NCBI GenBank assembly: GCA_029204225.1
Contig: CM055096.1
Location: forward strand, 68,765,741 to 68,829,740
Length of the DNA stretch: 64,000 nucleotides
DNA from: Diphasiastrum complanatum
Taxonomy: Eukaryota; Streptophyta; Lycopodiopsida; Lycopodiales; Lycopodiaceae
Reading direction: 5' to 3'
Shown here: one piece after another, positions 54,480 to 64,000 of the stretch
Layout: each line of letters opens with the position of its first letter
How positions within the stretch are numbered: the first letter of the stretch is position 1
Program-made: the position numbers and the translations under genes
Notes under the pieces: model-generated
Told to the model about the DNA's origin: nothing
What the model saw: only the letters and a program-made list of their open reading frames with translations
Databases searched by the model: none

Positions 54480-54960
54480 AACTGGAGTCACCAAAGATTC
54501 TGTAGCTGTGAGTGTAGTGAATAGGTCTTTGCATGGCGTCATGTGCTGAGAAGCACCTGAATCGAGATACCATTGATGGGCATCTCTACTGGGTTGATCT
54601 TATACCATCAGCGCTTTATCATCATCTTGGGAACCTCTGATTGTATCAGAATTGCCTTCTTGCTGCTGCTACATCTTCTTCCTCGCTTCATTATGCTTGA
54701 GGATATGCCAGTCTTTGATGTCGTGGTTAGTTCTTTTGCAGTATCTGCAAAATAGCTTGGTCTTGGACGATGATTGATTGTGTTGCTGCTGTTGTGGTTG
54801 CGATGCTGCTAACTATTCTGCCTTTGTCTTCTTATCCTTGAAGTCTTTATTCTTATTGGACCGTTGCTTGTTTGAGTAGAGTGCCATGGATTTGGTACTC
54901 GTTGTCGTAGACAAGCTTTTCCTCCTAACTTCTTCCTGCAACAAACTTGCTGTCAATTTC
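54480..54960 (-). pseudogene. Family I zinc knuckle and protease region
   Basis: Broken minus-strand frames include a FCRYCKRTNHDIKDW knuckle (54700-54760) and WYLDSGASQHMT (54540-54580, catalytic DSG). Stops and frame changes separate them, including a TAG-type stop at the end of the gag frame. Confidence 0.65.
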
Positions 54961-55511
54961 TAGAGAGACAATGCAGGAGTATTGCTAAGAAGCAACACTA
55001 AATTATTGTAGGAGGATGGAAGACTGGCAAGAAAAGACATGGTAGAGTCTTCTTCTGAGATAGGCGAACCTACTGCAGCCAGTTGGTTGAGCAACTGTTT
55101 GAACTCATTCAGATGGTCGCTTATTGAGGTGCCTTCACTCACTCTGAGTGTTAGTACCTTCTTCCTCAAGAAGAGACGAGTGGAAACATCTGAGGTCTCG
55201 TAGATGCTTGTAAGTGTATCCCACGCTGCTTTGGAGGTGGTGCAATTGGATATATGAGCGATTTGAGTGTCCTTCAGGCTTAGAGATACGATGGCAAGAG
55301 CCTTGCCATCCTTTGCTTCCCAAGCTGAAAGTTGTTCAAGGTATGCCAGTTTGGCTATTGAACCGTTTACGTATCCCCAGAGCTTCTTCTCGATCAAGAT
55401 CATCCTCATCTTGAGCTTCCACATGTGAAAGTCATCTCCGTTGAATTTGTTGATGAGGCGGATCTCTGAGGTTGAACCTTCTATTGTGATCGAGTAGCAG
55501 AGATAAAACAC
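54960..55511 (-). pseudogene. Family I gag
   Basis: Codons 15-183 match Copia gag: INKFNGDDFHMWKLKMRMIL, LWGYVNGS, SKAAWDTLTSIYETS, LRKKVLTLRVSEGTSI, DHLNEFKQLLNQLAAVGSPI and SFLASLPSSYNNLV. The frame stops just before the zinc knuckle. The start is close to the primer-binding site (55596). Confidence 0.82.
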
Positions 55512-55595
55512 AAACTAAATGAATCAGCTCTATAGAACCAAGAATGTGTTAAATTCTACTATAAGTCCTAGACTTTAGTAATTTAGTTAACCTGT

Positions 55596-55608
55596 GGCTC
55601 TGATACCA
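55596..55608 (-). promoter_or_regulatory. Family I primer-binding site
   Basis: The minus strand reads TGGTATCAGAGCC, a perfect initiator-Met tRNA primer-binding site, five bases inside the LTR end. Similar words also occur within the LTR end (GGTATCAGAGCC at 55617-55628 and GGTATCAGAGC at about 55663-55675). Confidence 0.88.
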
Positions 55609-55612
55609 CTTT

Positions 55613-56908
55613 TGTGGGCTCTGATACCAATCTGCGAAATCAGATGGATTGTGAATTTATCAGCTCTGATACCACTTCGGTTGACGTGTTTGGATTGATG
55701 TCAACTGAAGAAACAAAGAATTCTTGAAAGAAGGATTGTGGATTACTTAGTGAATGAATTTTATGAGCTGTTTTTATGTTGAATCAGATTATCAACGTAG
55801 GAGTCGTGAAGAGAGATTGCGAAAAAGATTAGGCATCTGAGACAGCCATGCATTCTCTAATACTGATAACCTGGTATGAAGAGAATGTAGAATCAATTTA
55901 GGCGTCGGAGACAACCATACACTTCTCTGATAATAGTGTTTGTGTAATAGGAGTGAGAGTTATCATTCAACAAAAATGTAGAAATAATATAGAACAATAG
56001 CGAATCTGTATAATAATAATAAGTTGTAAACACAACGATTAGATCAGAATACAATTGCACTGATAAACGCATGATCCTACTTACAGACTCAAAACGATAG
56101 CTAATGTTCTGAATATATATCTCTCTAGCTATGATCACTAACTCTAAGGAGTCAGCTACTGTAAGACCCGTTCTCGTTTGATCTCCGACAGATAAATTAT
56201 CATGACACTTATAATGACTGCTATCTAATCTGATTGATCGCTCGATTGTTTGTCTTCAATCGCTCATATACATTTATAGCAGCTGAAAGATCTTGTATAA
56301 TTCTAACTTTACATTTACAAGATTGTTTAACAGCTGATTAACTGCCTAATTAGACAGTTATTTTTGTAGCGTGACGACGTAGACAGTCTGCACATGGAAT
56401 ATTGTGTATTTCTGCAGAGTGTCGCCTGTGTAGTATCCCGTGTAAATCTCCAGTGTCGAGTTTTTCGCCTTTTATTGTCGCCTGTCAGAAACTGTGAGGA
56501 AAAATGCAGTGTCGCATTTTTTGTCTTTTTTGCCTGTCAAAAACTGCATGCAAAAATGCAGTGTCGTATTTTGCCCTAATTGTTGCCTGCATGTAAAAAT
56601 GCAGTGTCGCATTTTTTTGCAAAAAGTGTCGTTATTTAGGAAGTGCCTAAATGGCCCAAAAAACAATTTAGATAAGTGTCACTAAACACTTAGTTGCAAT
56701 TTAAGGTAAAAATAAGCGACAGTGTCGAGTGTCAGGTTTTTTGCCTGTGGAAAGACCCGAGTAAAAATGCAGACTGTGGCGACAATTAGTTCAAATATGC
56801 AGACTGTTAGAAAACAGTTCATTTTCTTCAGGTTGCATTTGAGACAATAAAAATTAGAGAAGAAAGAAGGGTTGTTGGGATGAGTAGGAGTTAGATTAAA
56901 TTCCAACA
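55613..56908 (-). repeat. Family I 5' LTR (complete)
   Basis: 1,296 bp, beginning TGTTGGAATTT (56908) and ending AGCCCACA (55613) on the minus strand. It contains several near-repeats of ATGCAGTGTCGCATTTT at 56500-56620. The outer side carries the GAGAA target duplication. Confidence 0.85.
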
Positions 56909-56913
56909 GAGAA

Positions 56914-57640
56914 AATACTAGCAGGATAATAGTTCGAAATTATGTGAGCCTCAAGGTGAATCCCAAGAGAAGAAATGACCATGTAGGAGCTAGTATGAGT
57001 AGGCCTTTGTAATAAATGTGCTAGACCCCTCTTAAATAAATTAGAGTGAGCCACCTTTTGATGTTGACCCCTAGTTGAGGAGCCAATTCCACTTGTAATT
57101 TGAAAATTGTGGAATTGCCACTTAGGCTCCACATAGGCAGCTCATGGGCTTATTTAAGAGCCCCCCTCTCTTGTGAGGGAGCTTTTACATTGTAATATCA
57201 TTTCTCTTGAGACAATAAAGAAGATCTACCACGAGTTCTTGGCATTCTTGAAGCTCCTTGATCATGATGGCATGCTTGAGTGGTTCCCTTATAATCATGC
57301 ACTTCCATTCTAACGTGTGTGGTTGTGGAATTAGAGTAATTTCCAGCTTTCTTTCATTATGTATTTTGGATTAGTTTCTTGCTTTCTAGTTGTGGATTAA
57401 TGTATGTTTTCAGCATTGTGGTAAATCATGAAGGCTAGGATTGAGATTTAGATCTTGCATATTCCCATTCAGTCCAGTCCTTGATGTTCTTGGCAGTCCA
57501 AGAATAAAGAACTGTATGTTTCTTGATCCTTGAGCTCTCAAAATGCTGCTAGTTTAGTTTTTTTTTCTTGTCACTTGAATCATTGTTGCATATAGATTAA
57601 TTGTAGATTGTTAGAATCTGATCTGATCTCGTTGTTATAG
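56914..57640 (+). mobile_element. Family J repeat, copy B, right part
   Basis: Colinear with 9855-10480: AATACTAGC, GACCATGTAGGAGCTAGTA, GAGTGAGCCACCTTTTGATG, CTCTTGTGAGGGAGCTTTT, ACAATAAAGAAGATC, TAGATCTTGCATATTCCC, AAAATGCTGCTAG. It continues copy B after the family I insertion. Confidence 0.7.
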
Positions 57641-59130
57641 CAAGTAGGAGTAGAGAAGGCATACATTTGGTGCTCAACCGTGCTGCATACTATTTTTAAG
57701 TTGAGCACCTTGACTCACATTTTAGTGGTAAGTGCTTCAAGAGTGAACAAACCAGAAGAAGCCTCTGACAGGCAAGATTGGAACCACTATACTACAACCA
57801 AACCATACTTACTGCCTAGCTGTTTGTGAAACCATGGCTTGATTCCCAAGAATGATCTGGTAACATACAGTAAGAACTAAGAAAATACAACAATGCTAAT
57901 CAGAATGAATCTAAGCAGAGAATTGAATCATACTGATGAGGAATCAGTAAACAGGCTCCTAGGATCGAGTCCACTCCCTGGACTACACACGATTTAGAAG
58001 GAAGATGGGAGCACCATAGTCTTCTTGACAGCATTTAGAAACTAATTGTGATGATTGTGGACACTCTTGAATACAAATTATGAATGCTAAAATGTGATTA
58101 TTTAGAAATAAGAGTTGCAATTGTTTATTTTGATTACTTATGCTAAAATTGTTTTGTAGATTTGAATGAAGACAATGATTTGGCAACTGACAACAAGAAA
58201 CTTCTGAATACCACAAAAAGTAAGAACTTGAAAAGGTCTTCTTCCTCAACAAGTTCAAAGCCAAAGAATAAATTTCCAAAAAGGTGTGATGAAAGTAACA
58301 AATTGAGTTTGGTATAATAGAAAGCCTCCTACCAAACGATTGATAATAGTCCACAAACCAGAAAAGCAAATGCATTCATTTTGAGATCAAACAATTCAAG
58401 TATATGACATGCATCCCAATAATTTTTCAATTTTTAACATCTGTTAAACAAAATCAACTACAACTATGTTCCATAAAAATATACAATCATATATATAATC
58501 AATAATGCATAATGTTGTCTAATACAACAAAATTGTAATCATGAACAAATTATATTCAAAAGTTACAACAAATTGATATCAAAATTGTAAGATTCTCATA
58601 GAGTAAAAACATGACGATATGACATGGCACTACGTGGTAAAATACCACATCATTCTTGTTTTTAATGTAGCCAAGACCTTACATCACAATCCAAGATCCG
58701 CCTCTCTCGACTAGTACTAGCATTGCGTCGTGGGCCTCCTTTGCTAGCCACTTAGATAATTCATTAATATCTACCTTTTTTTGTTTGGACTTGATTTTGT
58801 GCATGTTTAAAGCTTATCCATTGTGGGCTGCCTCTCTAATCTTCGTAGGGTATCAATTGTGGTGTGCCTCATGATATCCATATGAGTTTCATTTCACTCT
58901 TTCATAAATAACTTGTGAATAATTTATATATATATATATATATATATAATATTCATATTCATATTCTCAACAATGACTTATATAACTACATTGCCATGCA
59001 TACTTTTGTATCACCCTTTCATGTGGATGGTTTGGCAAGAATCCATGAATAGAGGAACAGTCTTCAGTCATCATGACGCAATACAAAAGACTTGACAAGA
59101 AAAGTCCATATGATTTGCATGGACTTATTT
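57641..59130. other. No gene recognised; (AT)n at about 58925-58948
   Basis: AT-rich sequence with short open frames only (such as 57983-58375, minus) and no recognisable domain. A short TA microsatellite lies at about 58925-58948, and a C-rich, CT-rich patch at 59133-59166. Confidence 0.45.
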
Positions 59131-59313
59131 TCGCCCCCCCCCGCCCCCCCGCGCTCTCTCTCTCTTCCTTCTTGTATAAGCCACTATTGTGGATGCTATA
59201 GGCAGGTAAATTAGCTTCCACGCCGGTGAGAGATTGCTGCGCAACCACCCTCGCTCCAACGCTTTACTTTCCTTTGAGTATATCACACTCTCATCTTTGT
59301 TACTATTTACTCC

Positions 59314-59322
59314 GATATAAAC
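59314..59322 (+). promoter_or_regulatory. TATA-box candidate for the IDA-like gene
   Basis: GATATAAAC lies about 105 bp upstream of the ATG at 59421. A start about 30 bp downstream would give a leader of roughly 75 nt. A CT-rich patch (59152-59170) further upstream fits plant core promoters. Position is the only support. Confidence 0.4.
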
Positions 59323-59420
59323 AGCCAGTCATTTCAACAACATTAACCGTCTCTCACTCCCTTTCTGAAGCCAACCTCTTTAAGGAGATCCCATATCGGT
59401 ATAGTGGTCGAAAGAGCCGA

Positions 59421-59795
59421 ATGGCAATGTTGTTGAAAACTATTCGTAGGTCTACTATTAAATGGTATCGCTGTGCCGTCCTCCTGTTATATATTCTCTT
59501 GTTTTCACATGCAGCTGAGTGCGTGAAAGCTCGAGCTGTGAAACGAGGCGAAGTTAATTGCAGCTGCAGCTTCAAAGCACCCAATATATCCGAGTCGCTC
59601 AGTATCAGCTGGATGCCCAAATCAGGAATGAAGAGAGCTTCAAGATCTAAGGAAGATCACCATGTCACCATGTCTAGCAAGAAGAGGAGGACGCTTCATC
59701 TGAAGATGGCTCTTCGGGCACAAGACAAGCTTGTTGTTAGTCAGCTTATGAAAGGCCCCGTCCAACCATCTGCACCCAACGCAAGGCACAACTAA
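59421..59795 (+). CDS. IDL: IDA-like (IDL) signalling peptide precursor
   Basis: An intact single-exon frame of 124 codons, ATG at 59421, TAA at 59793-59795. Residues 1-16 are basic (LLKTIRRSTIKW). A hydrophobic core, CAVLLLYILLFSHAA, follows at about 18-32, and then AEC, giving a good N-terminal secretion signal. The middle is a variable, basic and Ser-rich pro-region with dibasic sites (KKRR). The precursor ends exactly with KGPVQPSAPNARHN-stop. This matches the C-terminal motif of INFLORESCENCE DEFICIENT IN ABSCISSION and IDL peptides (PIPPSAPSKRHN) at 8 of 12 positions, including the PSAP and the terminal RHN, with LMKG corresponding to LPKG. Such peptides are cut from the precursor in the apoplast and bind HAESA-type receptor kinases to control cell separation. 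A longer frame from 59226 exists, but the inner ATG puts the signal near the N-terminus. At 124 residues it is somewhat longer than IDA. Confidence 0.8.
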   Translation: MAMLLKTIRRSTIKWYRCAVLLLYILLFSHAAECVKARAVKRGEVNCSCSFKAPNISESLSISWMPKSGMKRASRSKEDHHVTMSSKKRRTLHLKMALRAQDKLVVSQLMKGPVQPSAPNARHN

Positions 59796-59855
59796 AAGTA
59801 ACAATCGTGAAAGCTTCCATTTGCAAATGCAGAAACATGCTTAGATGGGAGTGTG

Positions 59856-59942
59856 CTTCTTGGTTTCCAAGGGGAGGCTCGAACCTGGGACCAAAGAAAC
59901 TTTGGATGCCAAGCCAACCAACTGAGCCAACCCCGTTGGATT
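59856..59942 (-). mobile_element. tRNA-like short retroposon, copy 2
   Basis: An 87-bp insert is flanked by a perfect 16-bp target duplication, CTTAGATGGGAGTGTG, at 59840-59855 and 59943-59958. It is nearly identical to copy 1 (22990-23078): CCAACGGGGTTGGCTCA at one end, GGTTCGAGCC in the middle, AACCAAGAAG at the other. It lies 60 bp after the stop of the IDA-like gene, so it may be in its 3' untranslated region. Confidence 0.88.
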
Positions 59943-59958
59943 CTTAGATGGGAGTGTG

Positions 59959-61090
59959 AAATGACTAGAAATGATGAGCTATGTGTTAGATTTCTACTAA
60001 ACATCAAGGCTGGCAAAAAAAATGATGAAATGCTTTAGGCCCATTGTTATAATCAGCATCCATTTCAATAGTTTCAAAGTTTGTACGTCTTTTATTTATA
60101 AACATCCACAAATCCTAGCCATAGATTTCAACTTTAGAGGTCTTATTGAAGTGGTCTAGAGTCTCTTATGAAGCATTGCATATCTATAAGGTTGGCTTGA
60201 AAATCTTTTAAGAGCCTTGCTACTCATACCAAGCCATTTTAGCGAAAGACAAAAAGTCAAAAGTGTGACTCCGACCACAATCTTGTGAGAGGGTCCAGCA
60301 ATGTCTGACATTGAAACAAGAATAAAGGCTCAAAATCGTTGACGGAGATTGATGTTGGTGCAAAGTATGTGTGAAAGATGCTTGGTCTCTTTGAATATAA
60401 AATGCGTCGTTTCTGAGCTCTTTACGATCATGGAGATTCCTTAATGATCATCTTTAGCTACCAAACCAAAATGGTTTACATTGGGTCATGTACTCTTCCA
60501 TACTTTTGGAGCAAGACATAGACTCATCCATATTTTTGTTGACTTTTATTTTCTATCGTTGTGAAAGTTTTTTTTTTTTCCCACAATCAATGTTGGACCC
60601 ATATAAAAAGAATGTATATTTTTCAAAATGTAGCTGATTTTTAATAAGATGTGCTCAACAATTGATGGGATGAGAACCATACTGTTAATATTGAATGCGG
60701 CTTCAACAGATCACCAATGACCATGTAAATTGTCATAGAATGTGGGTGCTCACAATTTGTGTGAGTTGATCTTGAAACACATAATTGACGTGGGATACAA
60801 TGCTATCATTCATTAATCTCCATATTCAAACTTTAGTAATGTCTTGAAGGGATGAGAATACATTTCATGGATTATCTTAAGAATAGCATGAATGAAAAGA
60901 TACTTGCAAAGCTTGATTGGTAGTAGCAATACATCCACACTCAAGGAGTTAAAACAATGCATAATTAGACATGCTTTACCACTTACATAATTTCATTATC
61001 AAACCCACAACTTATCAAACAAAATAAATTTTATTTGATAGAGAAAGATCAAAACATTGACATTTCCAATGTCCTCTTGCAAAAGCACAA
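59959..61090. other. No gene recognised
   Basis: About 1.1 kb of AT-rich sequence without a supported frame, repeat or motif. Confidence 0.5.
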
Positions 61091-61094
61091 CTAC

Positions 61095-61097
<3 letters not shown>

Positions 61098-61192
<95 letters not shown>
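61098..61192. repeat. (CT)n microsatellite
   Basis: About 95 bp of uninterrupted TC repeats. Confidence 0.95.
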
Positions 61193-61193
<1 letters not shown>

Positions 61194-61349
61194 ATCTGAA
61201 GCTTTTCATTTTGGTCCTTCATGATAACCATACTTGTGATACTATAGTTGGAAAATCCTAGGATTAAACGAACAAAATGTTGTCTCGTGCAAGCTAGTAG
61301 AATTGCACAAATGACAATAAGTATCAGTCGTTCGTAATAATGGCATTGG

Positions 61350-61890
61350 CAAAGGTTACCTAGGCAAGGGTTGGCTCGATGAGGGTTCTTTCTAGCTATT
61401 TTGGGTAGAAAACTCACTGAAAGGGCTTTTTCTGGCAAATTTGGCAAAATAAACCTTCGTCCACTTAATTGGAGGTAGATCCTACTATCATAAATACTTG
61501 GTAGGCTCAACAAAGGTTCTTATGGCAAATCAGAAGAATTTTTTCAAGTTGGCGAGGGTTTTGAATGATATTTTTGGAGAAATAACCTTCACTTGGAAAA
61601 ATCTTTTGGAATTAACCTTCGCCTGACTCAATGATGATATATCACTATATTTAAAAACTTCAGAAAAGTTGGCGAGGGTTGTGCGAAGGTTGACAGAGAG
61701 ACATTTATATTTTTGTAGAAATTTTTTTTTCTTCAAAAAATGATTAGAAGCTCAAAAAACATTCACTTGACTTCTTTTTTAAGAAAGTAATACTCGCCTG
61801 AATCACTGATTTCCAGATATAGTATAACAAATATTTAGTGAAGTTGGCGAAGGTTTGGATGAAGGTTCGTAGAGAGAATTGATATTTTTG
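61350..61890. repeat. Degenerate repeat array with AGTTGGCGAGGGTT core
   Basis: AGTTGGCGARGGTT occurs at about 61547, 61667 and 61842. Between the copies, related words (GGAGAAATAACCTTC, GAATTAACCTTCGCC, GTGCGAAGGTT) recur in both orientations. Spacing is irregular (about 120 and 175 bp), so the copies are old. Confidence 0.5.
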
Positions 61891-61986
61891 ATTCCATGAG
61901 AGTAAGTATACTCTCAAATTCACAACATGCTTATGATTCAACATCTAACACTATGTTCCATTAGCCCTAATCTCCAAGATCAAGCT

Positions 61987-61989
<3 letters not shown>

Positions 61990-62028
<39 letters not shown>
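61990..62028. repeat. (CT)n microsatellite
   Basis: About 38 bp of uninterrupted CT repeats. Confidence 0.9.
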
Positions 62029-62031
<3 letters not shown>

Positions 62032-62579
62032 GAAAGTAAGAGCAAATCCAACTATTAGCAGAACCAAATAATATAAAGATATCAACAACACATGAGAGAT
62101 GGAACAAGAGAGAAATCAAGGAGATTTAATTGAAAAGGTTCCTCTTTTTTTTAAGAAAATGAAAAATTAACTACAAAGTACCACCATATATAGTGGATTT
62201 TAGGCACTTGGCCTCAATGCCTATTGGCCAATTACTACCTCTCTTCTTATTTGAATTTGAATCTGAATTTGAGTGAGAACCCACTTTTCTTAATTAACTT
62301 GACTATAAGGCCCTACGACATTTGATTTTTCGCAATTGGCCTAAACTCATTTTATTAACAACTAATTAATCAAATAACCATGTGATCATCGGGTTGGACT
62401 TACACATGCATGGTGCCAAATCTCTCATACTTATTAACTAATGTAGATCTTTGATCTAATTAGGTATATGTCGATATCTCGCTATCCTTGAACACTCACT
62501 AAAATCTCATGTTGGCTCATTTGTACCAGTGTGGGGCGGGTATATAGAGTCTCCACTAGTATCAATAATGGGTATCAAC
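62029..62579 (+). repeat. Possible LTR fragment ending at about 62579
   Basis: ATGGGTATCAACA at 62568-62579 is followed by TGGTATCATAGAACC, which resembles an LTR end plus initiator-Met primer-binding site. No second LTR or coding part is seen in the window, so the left limit is arbitrary. Confidence 0.35.
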
Positions 62580-63000
62580 ATGGTATCATAGAACCTATCC
62601 TTATTGCTATATGATTTTGTACTAGGGTCCAAAAGTGGATCCCCAATATTAGCAATCTTACTATTCATATTAATACCCTCAAAATATGATATTATCTTTT
62701 AAAAACAATATTTTTAACAGTTCATACATGTTTATACTTGAGTTTACAACCGGTTGGTATCACCCTTGAGATACCACCTCGGTTTAAAGATTAACATGAA
62801 CGTTACGCTACTTATAAAGAAAAGTGTAAAAGACAGACAAGTAAAAAAGAGCATGAGATCTTTCTAATAATGTTAATCATAATTACAGTAGTTAATGTTT
62901 GAGTGCATTTTGGAATTGGGACACCATTTGGTGCTAGTTGGAAAAAAGACACTGGGGTACGGTATTGCCTATTATCTATATCAATTAAAATTTTAGTGTT
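62580..63000. other. No gene recognised; shares a short repeat with 42660-42850
   Basis: A segment near 62725-62800 (GTTTATACTTG...GGTTGGTATCACCC...ATACC) resembles 42705-42760 (GTTTATACTTGGCTGGTATCACCCC). It is a dispersed repeat of unknown type. Confidence 0.4.
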
Positions 63001-63312
63001 TCACGGACAACTCATGCTGCCCGTCACGCTGTGATGGCAGGCAGCGTGAGCTGCCCGGGAAACCCCCCCTCGTGCTTTCCTGGAAGGTGTGTGCCATCGC
63101 GCCCCCAATCGGGGTAGCAGCCCAGGGGGTGAGAGAGCGAGCTGCGAAGGGGGAGGGAGCGGGTACGCGGGAGGGAGGGAGAAAAATAAGGGGAAGGGGG
63201 GATGGAGGGGTACAAGGGGATGGGTGGGGAATTGTACCCCATGCTTTTCATTTTGGGCCGAATAAAATATTGGGCGCCTCTCTCTCTCTCTCTCTGTGTA
63301 ATAAAATATTGG

Positions 63313-63358
<46 letters not shown>

Positions 63359-63460
63359 ATAATATATACACACCGCACGCCCCCGCGCACACAGAGACAC
63401 ACGATCTCCGAGGGGGAGAGACACACCATCGCCGCCCACCCGGCATCGATGGACACACTT
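63001..63460. repeat. GC-rich low-complexity region with (CT)n runs
   Basis: 63040-63240 is GC-rich and full of GGGAGGG and AGGGGG words. CT runs follow at 63279-63294 and 63317-63352, each followed by a GTGTAATAA word and preceded by ATAAAATATTGGGCGC, that is, a 45-bp tandem duplication containing a microsatellite. The long minus-strand frame across it (63001-63561) is made of repeats and I do not accept it as a gene. Confidence 0.7.
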
Positions 63461-64000
63461 CGATAGTGTTGTATGGATAATTGTTTCACCTGCAGACTTT
63501 GATGAGTAAATGACTCGTGATTCGTCCTCGTAACTTTTACAATTCCGTTTTCATCAAACACTTTTTTTTGTGTGTTCTCAACTGCTCATGGTCGTAATGG
63601 ACTGACTACCCATCCCATCTGGATAACAAACTCCACTTTATCCAGATCGTCATAAACATGGCCGATTAGTTAGTGGCAGCTGCTTGTTCTCACACTCCAA
63701 GCGAGCTATTCACCTGGGTCATGTGGTACTTGAGCATACAGAATGCTGGGGAATCGGAATATCACGAGCTACCCACAGGCAACCACCTTAATTTCCTCTG
63801 TGCAATCAGCTGGATCGATGCTTAGCATGCTTTCTCTTATCTCCATGACTCGCCCTCGAGATCTGTCTACTGTGGGCCACACTCTCGAAAAGTTGCTCAC
63901 CCTCCAGGGTCGATTGTCCACAGATATGCTTATTGTCGTCTTCCGTTATGTGCCTTGAATTCCAGTTATGCAGTGATATTGAGCCATAGCTTCGGATTGA
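63461..64000. other. No gene recognised at the right edge
   Basis: Less AT-rich than its surroundings, with open stretches on both strands (71 codons + at 63743-63958; about 50 codons on the minus strand over 63785-63930). No motif is recognisable. It could be the edge of a gene or element continuing beyond the window. Confidence 0.35.

Larger units (their letters stand above)
47151..56913 (-). mobile_element. Nested Copia family I insertion, with family H inside its LTR
   Basis: A perfect 5-bp target duplication GAGAA sits at 47151-47155 and 56909-56913. The insert's outer ends (minus strand) are TGTTGGAATTTAATC at 56908 and ...CAGAGCCCACA at 47156, standard TG...CA LTR ends. The surrounding DNA is family J, and the two sides rejoin colinearly with family J copy A. 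Inside, the 5' LTR is whole (55613-56908). The 3' LTR is in pieces (47156-47630, 47905-47995, 52884-53428) because a second Copia (family H) lies within it, and its first 220 bp are lost to a deletion reaching into RT. Confidence 0.8.

Noticed and set aside
63001-63561. Minus-strand open frame of 186 codons at the right end
   Set aside because: It is built from CT/GA repeats (RERERE) and GC-rich low-complexity sequence, with parallel open frames in other phases and no domain.

Overview
This window is nuclear DNA from a repeat-rich land plant with a large genome. The evidence is intron-containing plant genes (an EH/Pan1-type endocytic protein, Elongator subunit ELP1, an IDA-like signalling peptide precursor) spread among decayed LTR retrotransposons, a hAT DNA transposon, a Penelope-like reverse transcriptase remnant and long (GA)n/(AT)n microsatellites. 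The mix, including a Penelope-like relic, would suit a fern, lycophyte or gymnosperm, but I cannot fix the lineage from the sequence alone.

Layout. 1-1340: decayed Penelope-like reverse transcriptase (+). About 1450-1670: scrap of Copia gag (-). 2525-3120: degenerate tandem repeats. 3890-5059: last three coding exons of an EH-domain protein gene (+). 6430-7030: short tandem repeats. 7355-8920: Copia 5' end. 9060-10560: family J, an unnamed LTR-like repeat with a conserved reading frame. 11120-11605: Copia integrase relic. 12600-17400: Copia A (-) abutting the 3' end of a second Copia (+). 18235-22199: a non-autonomous Copia (-) with gag and protease but no integrase core or reverse transcriptase. 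22200-24060: broken Copia F carrying a tRNA-like retroposon.

26068-41618 (-): ELP1, five coding exons, about 1,340 codons. Its fourth intron is about 10.4 kb and contains a 6.5-kb hAT element (28303-34758). That element has a decayed transposase gene with an unusual proline-rich, AT-hook tail, and a small intact reading frame on the opposite strand.

42940-43250: Ty3/Gypsy RNase H relic. 43560-46630: second copy of the non-autonomous Copia (+). 46640-57640: a three-level nest. Family J is interrupted by a Copia (family I, LTRs of about 1.3 kb, target duplication GAGAA), whose LTR is itself interrupted by another Copia (family H, LTRs of about 274 bp, target duplication GATCC). 59421-59795: an intact precursor ending in an IDA-type motif, followed by a tRNA-like retroposon. 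61-63.4 kb: long (CT)n tracts and GC-rich, low-complexity DNA.

The three host genes act in unrelated processes (endocytosis; tRNA wobble-uridine modification and transcription; peptide signalling), so the gene order implies no shared pathway. Most of the remaining sequence is transposable-element debris.
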